64,000 nucleotides of DNA from Actinoplanes octamycinicus (GTDB lineage Bacteria; Actinomycetota; Actinomycetes; Mycobacteriales; Micromonosporaceae), in contig NZ_JACHNB010000001.1 in the NCBI RefSeq assembly GCF_014205225.1, positions 7,173,501-7,237,500 of the forward strand. Direction: 5' to 3'. A program made the translations under genes and the position numbers. Below are positions 42,023 through 49,506 of this stretch, one piece after another; within the stretch, counting starts at the first letter, position 1; each line of letters opens with the position of its first letter. The notes under the pieces are model-generated. The model had not been told where the DNA came from, did not search any database, and was given only the letters and a program-made list of their open reading frames with translations.

Positions 42023-44321
42023 CCGGCGCCTTGTCGAGAACCGGCTCCAGCGCGCGGGCCAGGATCTCCCGCACGTCGGCGACGACGTGCACGGTCAGCG
42101 CCGCGAGGACGTCGGCCGGCACGTCGTCCAGGTCGGGCTCGTTGCGCTGCGGCAGGTAGACCTCGGTGAGCCCGGCCCGCTGGGCGGCGAGCAGCTTCTG
42201 CTTCACGCCGCCGATCGGCAGGACCCGGCCGGTCAGCGAGACCTCGCCGGTCATCCCGACCTCGGCGCGCACGTTGCGCCCGAGCAGCAGCGAGACCAGC
42301 GCGGTGGTCATCGTGACGCCCGCGGACGGCCCGTCCTTGGGCACCGCGCCGGCCGGCACGTGCAGGTGGATCGGGTGGTCCAGCTGTTCCGGGGAGATGC
42401 CCAGCTCCTCGGCGTGCGCCCGGACGTAGGAGAGGGCGATCTGGGCCGACTCCTTCATCACGTCGCCGAGCTGCCCGGTGACCGACAGGCCGCCCTTGTC
42501 GCCGGGCAGCAGCGACGCCTCGATGTAGAGCACGTCACCGCCCATCCCGGTCACCGCCAAGCCGGTGGCGACGCCGGGCACGGCGGTGCGCTCGGCCGAT
42601 TCCGGGGTGAACCGGGGCCGGCCGATCAGGTCCTTGAGGTCGGCCGCCTCGACGGTGGCCGGCAGCTCGCCGAGGGCCACCTTGCGGAACGCCTTGGCGA
42701 GCAGGCGCTCGAACGACCGTACGCCGGCCTCCCGGGTGTAATTGGCGGCGATCTCGCGCAGGGCGTCGTCGGTGACGGTCACCTCGCCGTCGTTCAGGGC
42801 GGCCCGCTCCAGCTGCCGGGGCACCAGGAAGTCGCGGGCGATGGCCACCTTGTCGTTCTCGGTGTACCCGTCGATGGCGATCAGCTCCATCCGGTCGAAC
42901 AGCGCCTGCGGGATCGTCTCCAGCACGTTCGCGGTGGCGATGAACAGCACGTCGGACAGATCCAGGTCGAGGTCGAGGTAGTGGTCGCGGAAGGTGTGGT
43001 TCTGCGCCGGGTCGAGCACCTCGAGCAGCGCCGCCGCCGGGTCGCCGCGGTAGTCGCTGCCCACCTTGTCGACCTCGTCGAGCAGCACGACCGGGTTCAT
43101 CGAGCCGGACTCGCGGATGGCCCGGACGATCCGGCCGGGCAGCGCCCCGACGTAGGTGCGGCGGTGTCCGCGGATCTCCGCCTCGTCGCGCACGCCACCG
43201 AGAGCGACCCGGACGAACTTGCGGCCCAGCGTGCGGGCGACCGACTCGCCGAGTGAGGTCTTGCCGACCCCGGGCGGGCCGGCCAGCAGGATCACCGCGC
43301 CGGAGCCCCGGCCGCCGACGGTCGCCAGGCCCCGCTCCTCGCGGCGGGCCCGGATGCCCAGGTATTCGACGATCCGCTCCTTGACCTCGTCGAGGCCGTG
43401 GTGGTCGGCGTCGAGCACCGCGCGGGCCGCGGTCAGGTCGGTGGTGTCCGTGGTCCGCACGGTCCACGGCAGATCGAGGACGGTGTCCAGCCAGGTGCGG
43501 ATCCAGCCGGCCTCCGGGTTCTGGTCGCCGGCCCGTTCCAGCTTGCCGACCTCGGCCAGCGCCGCCTCGCGGACCGCGTCGGGCAGGTCGGCCGCCTCGA
43601 CCCGGGCCCGGTAGTCGTCGTTGCCGTCCGGCTCGCCCTCGCCGAGTTCCTTGCGGATCGCCTTGAGCTGCTCGCGCAGCAGGTACTCACGGTTGCGCTT
43701 CTCGACCGACTCGCGGACGTCCGCCTCGATCGTGTCGTTGACCTCGGACTCGGTCAGGAAGTCCCGGGTCCACTCGATGAGCAGCCGCAGCCGGGCCGTC
43801 ACGTCGGGGGTCTCGAGCAGTTCGCGCTTGCGGTCGTTGGACAGGTAGGGCGCCCAGCCGGCGGTGTCGGCCAGGTCGCCGGGGTCGTCGATGGCGCTGA
43901 CCGACTCGATCACCTGCCACGCCTCACGGCGCTGCAGCACGGTGACGACCAGCTGCTTGTACTCGGCGGCCAGCTCGCGGGCCTGCTCGCTGGGCGGGGC
44001 CGCCGTGACCGGCTCGGCCTCCACCCAGAGCGCGGCGCCCGGGCCGGTCACGCCGCTGCCGATCCGGGCGCGCACGCCGGTCCGCAGCACGGCGGCCGGC
44101 GCTCCGCTCCGCGACTTGCCGACCTGGCGGACGCTGGCCACCACGCCGTGCGAGGCGTAGCGGTCCTCGAGCCGCGGGGCGATGAGAAGTTCCGATCCGG
44201 CCGAGGTGCGGGCCGCGTCGACGGCCGCCTGGGCCGCCTCGTCGAGTTCGATCGGGACGACCATGCCCGGAAGCAGAACGATGTCTTCTAGGAACAACAC
44301 GGGAAGTCGCTTGCTGGTCAC
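42015..44321 (-). CDS. lon: Lon ATP-dependent protease
   Basis: The protein has 768 residues. The N-terminal substrate domain ([20 protein letters not shown]) and coiled-coil region precede the AAA+ module (Walker [17 protein letters not shown], Walker [12 protein letters not shown]). The peptidase has the catalytic Ser in [11 protein letters not shown] and Lys in [10 protein letters not shown]. It degrades misfolded and regulatory proteins. The GTG start at 44321 has GGAGG 6 bp upstream. An HspR-type inverted repeat lies between ribosome site and promoter. In Streptomyces lon is a member of the HspR regulon, which fits. Confidence 0.96.
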   Translation of the reverse strand: MTSKRLPVLFLEDIVLLPGMVVPIELDEAAQAAVDAARTSAGSELLIAPRLEDRYASHGVVASVRQVGKSRSGAPAAVLRTGVRARIGSGVTGPGAALWVEAEPVTAAPPSEQARELAAEYKQLVVTVLQRREAWQVIESVSAIDDPGDLADTAGWAPYLSNDRKRELLETPDVTARLRLLIEWTRDFLTESEVNDTIEADVRESVEKRNREYLLREQLKAIRKELGEGEPDGNDDYRARVEAADLPDAVREAALAEVGKLERAGDQNPEAGWIRTWLDTVLDLPWTVRTTDTTDLTAARAVLDADHHGLDEVKERIVEYLGIRARREERGLATVGGRGSGAVILLAGPPGVGKTSLGESVARTLGRKFVRVALGGVRDEAEIRGHRRTYVGALPGRIVRAIRESGSMNPVVLLDEVDKVGSDYRGDPAAALLEVLDPAQNHTFRDHYLDLDLDLSDVLFIATANVLETIPQALFDRMELIAIDGYTENDKVAIARDFLVPRQLERAALNDGEVTVTDDALREIAANYTREAGVRSFERLLAKAFRKVALGELPATVEAADLKDLIGRPRFTPESAERTAVPGVATGLAVTGMGGDVLYIEASLLPGDKGGLSVTGQLGDVMKESAQIALSYVRAHAEELGISPEQLDHPIHLHVPAGAVPKDGPSAGVTMTTALVSLLLGRNVRAEVGMTGEVSLTGRVLPIGGVKQKLLAAQRAGLTEVYLPQRNEPDLDDVPADVLAALTVHVVADVREILARALEPVLDKAPVS

Positions 44322-44336
44322 CCGGCACCTCCGAAG

Positions 44337-44357
44337 GTTGAGTCTGTCGTGCTCAAC
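44337..44357. promoter_or_regulatory. HAIR-like HspR operator of lon
   Basis: GTTGAGT-N7-GCTCAAC (44337-44357) matches the HspR consensus CTTGAGT-N7-ACTCAAG in the TTGAG and CTCAA cores with the right 7-bp spacing. It lies 16 bp upstream of the lon start. A perfect TCAAC-T-GTTGA palindrome of unknown role sits further away at 44485-44495, closer to the receiver gene. Confidence 0.7.
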
Positions 44358-44599
44358 CCCAGCGATCGCGGCTCTCTTCCGGCGTTCACTGTCGGCGAAA
44401 ATCCAGCACCCCGCGCATCCGCCAGGAGCGCGAATATCGCCTGCTCAGGACCATATTCCTGGCGCCGGCGGGCGATTCGAGCGCTCAACTGTTGAAGTGT
44501 CCGCAGCGAACGGCACGAAACTGATCATTCTGCCGACGGGACGCACATATCGGCACTAAAGTCGGGAAACGACGACCCGGGCGCGGAGATGGGAAGCCG

Positions 44600-44959
44600 G
44601 TGGGCACGATCTTGGCGGTCGACGACGAGCCGGACCTGCGCTTCCTCATGCGGCGCATCCTCACCCGGGCCGGCCACCAGGTCGTCGAGGCCGGCAACGG
44701 GGCGATCGCCCTGGACGTGCTGCGGAAGACCCGGCCGGACCTGGTGGTGACCGACGTGATGATGCCGGTGATGGACGGCATCGAGCTGATCGACCGGCTG
44801 CGCGCCGACCCGGCCACCGCGACCATCCCGATCCTGGCGGTCAGCTCGCACTGGCACCTGGCCGCCGGGGCGGACGCGGCGCTCGGCAAGCCTTACGACC
44901 GCGCCGACCTGGTCGCGGCCGCCGAGCGCCTGCTCCGGGAAGGACGTGACCGGCGATGA
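44600..44959 (+). CDS. Single-domain response regulator (receiver)
   Basis: The protein has 119 residues, a CheY-like domain with no output domain. The acidic pocket is ILAVDDEPDLRF, the phosphoryl Asp is in VVTDVMMPVMDG, the Ser/Thr switch is in ILAVSSH and the Lys in LGKPYDRADL. The GTG start at 44600 follows GATGGGAAG. It overlaps the KaiC-like gene by 4 bases. It probably delivers a phosphorylation signal to that ATPase; the kinase partner is not adjacent. Confidence 0.93.
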   Translation: MGTILAVDDEPDLRFLMRRILTRAGHQVVEAGNGAIALDVLRKTRPDLVVTDVMMPVMDGIELIDRLRADPATATIPILAVSSHWHLAAGADAALGKPYDRADLVAAAERLLREGRDRR

Positions 44960-46416
44960 CCTACCTGAGCACCGGCCAGCCCGACCTCGACCTGATCCTC
45001 GGCGGCGGCCTGCGGGCGGGCTCGGTCATCGTCATCGCCGGGCCGCCCGGGACCGGCAAGACCATCCTGGCGCAGCAGCTCTGCTTCACCGCCTCCGGCC
45101 CGGAACGCAAGGCCGTCTACTACACCACCCTGTCCGAGCCGCACGCCAAGCTCGTCGACCACCTGAACGACTTCACCTTCTTCGATCCGGAGGCCCTCGG
45201 CACCCGGGTGGAGTACGTGCATCTCGGCGACCTGCTGCGCGACCACCCCGCCGACAGCATCGAACCGCTGATCGACGAGGTGGTGCGCAAGGCGCTCGAC
45301 GACGAGCCGGTGCTCCTGGTGATCGACAGCGTCATGGTGCTGCGCGACTTCGTCAGCGACCAGACGCTGCGCACCTCGCTGTACGACATGACCAGCCGGG
45401 TCGCGCACAGCGGCGCCGTCCTGCTGCTGATCGGCGAGTACACCGACGAGCTGCAGTCCACCATCGAGTTCACCCTGGCCGACGGCATCGTGCTGCTCTC
45501 CCACCAGGTCCGGGAACCGGTCGACCGGCGCGGCCTGCGGGTGGTCAAGATGCGCGGCTCCAGTCCGCTCGGCGGCGCACACACCATGCACATCACCGAC
45601 GACGGCGTGCGGGTCTACCCGCGCATCGAGTCCTTCCTGCCGACCGACATGCCCGGTCGCGGCGACCGGATCTCGTCCGGCATCCCCGGCCTCGACGAGC
45701 TGATGGGCGGCGGCATCCCGGACGCCGACGGGACCGTGGTGCTCGGCCCGACCGGGGTCGGCAAGACCATCGGCTGCCTGGGGTTCCTGGCCGAGGGTCT
45801 CGCGCAGGGCCACCGGTGTCTCTACGTCACCTTCCAGGACACCGTCGAGGAGTTGCAGGAGATGGCCGCGCGGTTCGGCTGGGACTTCCGGTCGGCCCGG
45901 GAACGCGACCAGCTGATCATCGCCCATGTCCCGGTCGGCGCCCTCGACCTGGACCTGGACGTGCTCGCCTCGATGATCCGGCACAGCCTGAACGACGGGT
46001 CGATCCGCCGGGTGGTGATCGACAGTCTCGCCGAGATGGCCCACGCGGCCCGTGAGGCGCAGCGCTTCCCGGCGTACCTGCGCAGCATGCTCGGCGTGGT
46101 CCGGGCCGCCGGCGCGTCGCTCTGGGTGACCAGCGAGACCCAGCTGTTCGGCCACGTCGAGGATCCGCTCACCGGCCTGATGTACCTGTTCCACAACGTC
46201 ATTCAGGTGCGCTACCTGGAACACCTGGCCCAGGCCGACCGCTTCCTGAACGTGGTCAAGATGCGCAACAGCCGGCACGCCAACGGCATGTACCGCTGCC
46301 ACATCGCCGACCAGGGCGGCCTGATCGTCGGCGACCGGCTGGACCGCGCCACCGGCCTGCTCGGCTGGGACGCCCCGCGCGACTGCGCCCCACCCCCGGA
46401 CGCCGGCGGCGGCTGA
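44956..46416 (+). CDS. KaiC-like double RecA-fold ATPase
   Basis: The protein has 486 residues with two RecA/KaiC domains. Domain 1 has Walker A GPPGTGKT (about residues 30-37) and LLVIDSVMVLRD. Domain 2 has GPTGVGKT (about 262-269) and RVVIDSLAEMAH. The paired catalytic Glu residues of circadian KaiC are not kept: the equivalent places read TTLSEPHAK and VTFQDTVEE. Autophosphorylation as in KaiC is thus doubtful, and the protein belongs to the large non-circadian signalling group. It is coupled (ATGA) to a receiver gene. Confidence 0.92.
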   Translation: MTYLSTGQPDLDLILGGGLRAGSVIVIAGPPGTGKTILAQQLCFTASGPERKAVYYTTLSEPHAKLVDHLNDFTFFDPEALGTRVEYVHLGDLLRDHPADSIEPLIDEVVRKALDDEPVLLVIDSVMVLRDFVSDQTLRTSLYDMTSRVAHSGAVLLLIGEYTDELQSTIEFTLADGIVLLSHQVREPVDRRGLRVVKMRGSSPLGGAHTMHITDDGVRVYPRIESFLPTDMPGRGDRISSGIPGLDELMGGGIPDADGTVVLGPTGVGKTIGCLGFLAEGLAQGHRCLYVTFQDTVEELQEMAARFGWDFRSARERDQLIIAHVPVGALDLDLDVLASMIRHSLNDGSIRRVVIDSLAEMAHAAREAQRFPAYLRSMLGVVRAAGASLWVTSETQLFGHVEDPLTGLMYLFHNVIQVRYLEHLAQADRFLNVVKMRNSRHANGMYRCHIADQGGLIVGDRLDRATGLLGWDAPRDCAPPPDAGGG

Positions 46417-46491
46417 CCACCCCCTGGCATCGCCTCAATTCCCAGCTACTCTATGGGCTATGCGGGCGACGGCTGGCGCGGAGGAGTGCGG

Positions 46492-47631
46492 GTGAGATTC
46501 CAGGTTCTCGACATCCTGCCGAATCTCACGAACCCGGTGACCGGTCGCGAGATCCGGCCGGACGAGCGTTTCTCCCAGGCCCTCACCTCGGCCCGGTACG
46601 CCGAGGAGTTCGGGTTCGACGCGGTCGGGATCGGCGAACGGCACGCCGGGGCGTTCCTGTCCAGCGGGGTCGGCGTGCTGCTCGGCGCGATCGCCGCGAC
46701 CACCAGCCGGGTCCGGGTGACCACCGGGGTCTCGGTGCTGTCCATCCACGACCCGCTGCGGGTCGCCGAGGACTACGCCACCGTCGATCAGCTCTCCCGC
46801 GGCCGGCTGGAACTGGTCATCGGCAAGGGCAACGAGCTGCGCCAGCTGCCGATGTTCGGGATCGCCGACGGCGACCAGTGGGCCGCCCTGGCCGAGAAGT
46901 ACGAGCTGCTGCGGCGGCTGTGGCGCGAGGAGGAGGTGACCTGGCGGGGCCGGTTCCGCGGCCCGCTGGACCGGGTCACCAGCCTCCCCCGGCCGTACGC
47001 CGGCGCCCCGCGCGTCTGGCACGGCTCAGCGACCACGCTGACCTCGGCGGAGCTGGCCGCCCGCTGGGGCGATCCGCTCTTCTCCGCGAACGCCATCCAG
47101 CCGCGGGACAACTACACCGTCCTGATCGACCACTACCGCACGCGCTATGCCGAGCACGGCCACGACCCGCGGTTCGCCTACGTCGGAGCGGGCGCCGGCT
47201 TCCTCTATCTGGCCGACACCACGCAGCAGGCACGGGAGGCGTTCGGGCCGACCTACGAGCGCATCGTGAGGTATTTCAACCAGCCGGGCAATCACACGCC
47301 GGGCAACGAGATGACCTTCGCGAGCATCGACGACGCGATCGCCCGAGGGCCGGTGCTGGTCGGCTCGCCACAGCAGATCACCGAGAAGATCCTCTGGTTC
47401 CACGAGGCGTTCGGTCATGACCTGCAGTCGTTCAGCCTGCCCACGATGATCCCGCACGAGCAGCAACTGGCCATGCTGGAGCGGCTGGCCGCCGAGGTGC
47501 TGCCGGTGGTGCGCGCGGCCGCGCCGACGACCCTGTGGGGCGGGGACGATCCGTACGGCGGGCGGCCCGCCGCGCATGGCCGGACGGTTGCCGACGCGGC
47601 CGCCGAGATCGAGAAGACCCGGACCCGGTGA
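46492..47631 (+). CDS. LLM-class flavin-dependent monooxygenase
   Basis: The protein has 379 residues, a luciferase-like TIM barrel: RFQVLDILPN, GFDAVGIGERHAGAFLSSG, VRVTTGVSVLSIHDPLRVAE and QLSRGRLELVIGKGNE. It uses reduced flavin (FMN or F420) and oxygen or substrate; the substrate is unknown. GTG 46492 is chosen because GGAGGAG ends 5 bp upstream. It overlaps the quinone-oxidoreductase gene by one base (TGATG), suggesting that the two redox enzymes work together. Confidence 0.9.
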   Translation: MRFQVLDILPNLTNPVTGREIRPDERFSQALTSARYAEEFGFDAVGIGERHAGAFLSSGVGVLLGAIAATTSRVRVTTGVSVLSIHDPLRVAEDYATVDQLSRGRLELVIGKGNELRQLPMFGIADGDQWAALAEKYELLRRLWREEEVTWRGRFRGPLDRVTSLPRPYAGAPRVWHGSATTLTSAELAARWGDPLFSANAIQPRDNYTVLIDHYRTRYAEHGHDPRFAYVGAGAGFLYLADTTQQAREAFGPTYERIVRYFNQPGNHTPGNEMTFASIDDAIARGPVLVGSPQQITEKILWFHEAFGHDLQSFSLPTMIPHEQQLAMLERLAAEVLPVVRAAAPTTLWGGDDPYGGRPAAHGRTVADAAAEIEKTRTR

Positions 47632-48587
47632 TGCGCGCGGTCACCTGCGCCCGGTTCGGCGGCCCCGAGGTGCTGACCCCGGCCGACCTGCCGGTTCCGG
47701 TGCCGGGCGCCGGCCAGTCACTGGTCGAGGTGGCCGCGGCCGGGGTCAACTTCGCCGACACGAGCCGGATCTCCGGCACCTATCAGCCCACGCCCCGGCT
47801 GCCGTTCGTGCCGGGCACCGAGGTGGTCGGGCGTACCGCGGACGGCCGCCGGCTGCTGGCCACGCTGTTCGAGGGTGGCGGTTTCGCCGAGTGGGCGGTG
47901 GTCGACGACGCCGCAGCCGTCGAGGTGCCCACCCAGGTGAGCGACGCCGACGCGCTCGCCCTGCTGGTGCAGGGCCTGACCGCCTGGCATCTGCTGCGCG
48001 GCTCGGCCCGGCTGAGCCCGGGCGAGACAGTTGTGGTGCACGCCGCCGCCGGCGGAGTGGGTTCCCTGCTGGTTCAACTGGCCAGGCACTTCGGCGCCGG
48101 GCGGGTGATCGCCACCGCGTCCACACCGGCCAAGCGCGAGCTGGCGTTGTCGCTCGGCGCGGACGCCGCGGTCTCCGGCGAGGCGGAGGACTACCCGGTA
48201 CGAATCCTCGCGGCCAACGGCGGTAAGCCGGTCGACATCGTCCTGGACGCGGTCGGCGGCCCGGTCTTCGGCGCGGCCCTGGCCACGCTGGGCACCTTCG
48301 GGCGCCTGGTGACCTATGGCAACGGGTCCCGGCAGCCGAAGCCGCCGGTCGACCTGGACACCCTGACCGACCGCAACCTGGCCGTCTGCGGCTTCTGGCT
48401 ACGGCCCGCGCTGACCGCCCCGGGCGCCTTCCGGGAACCGCTGCGGGAGATGGTCGAGCTGGTCACGGCCGGCAGGCTGCGCCCGGTGACCGGGGCGAGC
48501 TATCCGCTGGCGCAGGCCCGGCAGGCCTTCGAGGACCTGCTGGCCCGCCGCACCATCGGGAAGATCACGCTAACTCCTCTAGGTTAA
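47631..48587 (+). CDS. Zinc-independent quinone oxidoreductase (MDR superfamily)
   Basis: The protein has 318 residues. ARFGGPEVLTPADLPVPVPG, AAAGVNFADTSRISGTY and the nucleotide-binding HAAAGGVGSLLVQLARHFGA are typical of NADPH:quinone reductases of the zeta-crystallin group. Zinc ligands are missing. The start overlaps the monooxygenase stop. Its last codons run into an inverted repeat that probably regulates the next gene. Confidence 0.9.
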   Translation: MRAVTCARFGGPEVLTPADLPVPVPGAGQSLVEVAAAGVNFADTSRISGTYQPTPRLPFVPGTEVVGRTADGRRLLATLFEGGGFAEWAVVDDAAAVEVPTQVSDADALALLVQGLTAWHLLRGSARLSPGETVVVHAAAGGVGSLLVQLARHFGAGRVIATASTPAKRELALSLGADAAVSGEAEDYPVRILAANGGKPVDIVLDAVGGPVFGAALATLGTFGRLVTYGNGSRQPKPPVDLDTLTDRNLAVCGFWLRPALTAPGAFREPLREMVELVTAGRLRPVTGASYPLAQARQAFEDLLARRTIGKITLTPLG

Positions 48588-48600
48588 GTAGAGTTAGGCT
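48570..48600 (+). promoter_or_regulatory. Promoter/operator of the DUF1684 gene
   Basis: CTAACTC (48570-48576) and GAGTTAG (48591-48597) form a 7-bp inverted repeat with a 14-bp spacer. A TAGGCT hexamer (48595-48600) lies 6 bases before ATG 48607 and would give a leaderless mRNA. The operator would cover the -35 to -10 region. The regulator is unknown. Confidence 0.45.
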
Positions 48601-48606
48601 CGGGGC

Positions 48607-49404
48607 ATGAGCGCAGAGCAGTGGAGCACCTGGCACGCCGAGCACGAGCGCCGGCTGGCCGACCCGCACGGGTTTCTCGCCATCACCAGCCTGAACTATC
48701 TGACCGGCCAGCCGCAGCGTTTCCCGGACGCGCCCGGCGCCTGGCACACCGGACCGTCCGGTGTCGTCGTCGAGCTGGCCGGGGACGAGTCCCTGACCCT
48801 GGACGGCGTCAAGCTCACCGGCCGGCACGAGTTCGGCGTGCTGGCCGAGCGCAGCAGCGTCTTCCCGGCCTTCGGCGAGGCGGTCGTCGAGGTGGCCAAG
48901 CGCGGCGGGTTCGACATCGTCCGGCCGCGGCACCCCTCGCACCCGCTGCTGGTGCAGTTCCACGGCGTGCCGGCCTACGGCTACACCGACCGATGGCGGC
49001 TGACCGGCCGCTACCTGCCGCTCGACGAGCCGCGCGACGTCACGGTCGGCGCCGCCGTCGAGGGCCTGGAGCACGTCTACGAGTCGCCGGGCCGGGTGGA
49101 GTTCACCGTGGACGGCGCAGAGCTGTCCCTGACCGTCTTCAACGGGCGCGCGCCTGGCTCCCTGTTCGCCCTGTTCACCGACCTGACCTCGGGTGTCACC
49201 ACCTATCCGGCGAACCGCAGCCTGGCGATCGACCCGCCGGCCGCGGACGGCACCGTGATCCTCGACTTCAACCGGGCCACCAACCTGGTCTGCGCCTACA
49301 CCGACTTCGCGACCTGCCCGCTGCCGCCGGCCGAGAACCGGCTGGCCGTTGCCGTCGAGGCGGGCGAGCGGATTCCGTACGAAAGGCTGGCTCCGGTCGG
49401 CTGA
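48607..49404 (+). CDS. DUF1684 family protein
   Basis: The protein has 265 residues. It has the DUF1684 pattern WSTWHAEHERRLADPHGFLA, ITSLNYLT, GRYLPLDEPRDV, PANRSLAIDPP, DFNRATNLVCAYTDFATCPL and NRLAVAVEAGERI. The family is common in actinobacteria and uncharacterised. No signal peptide, so cytoplasmic. A perfect hairpin terminator follows at 49466-49494. Confidence 0.88.
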   Translation: MSAEQWSTWHAEHERRLADPHGFLAITSLNYLTGQPQRFPDAPGAWHTGPSGVVVELAGDESLTLDGVKLTGRHEFGVLAERSSVFPAFGEAVVEVAKRGGFDIVRPRHPSHPLLVQFHGVPAYGYTDRWRLTGRYLPLDEPRDVTVGAAVEGLEHVYESPGRVEFTVDGAELSLTVFNGRAPGSLFALFTDLTSGVTTYPANRSLAIDPPAADGTVILDFNRATNLVCAYTDFATCPLPPAENRLAVAVEAGERIPYERLAPVG

Positions 49405-49465
49405 CCCGGCGCTCACCGCGTACCGGGAATGGTGGTGATCCTGGGGGTTGCCGGACGGGTGCGGT

Positions 49466-49494
49466 CCTGCACCTGAGCAAACCTCAGGTGCAGG
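49466..49494 (+). terminator. Hairpin terminator after DUF1684
   Basis: CCTGCACCTGAG (49466-49477), loop CAAAC, and the exact complement 49483-49494 form a 12-bp stem. It lies only 12 bp before the first ATG of the histidine kinase, so it may also influence that gene's start or favour a later ATG. Confidence 0.65.
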
Positions 49495-49506
49495 CCGGGT
49501 GCGCCG

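Noticed and set aside
44485..44495. TCAACTGTTGA palindrome as a second HspR site
   Set aside because: It lacks the 7-bp spacer and TTGAG core. It may belong to the receiver gene's promoter, but there is not enough support to annotate it.
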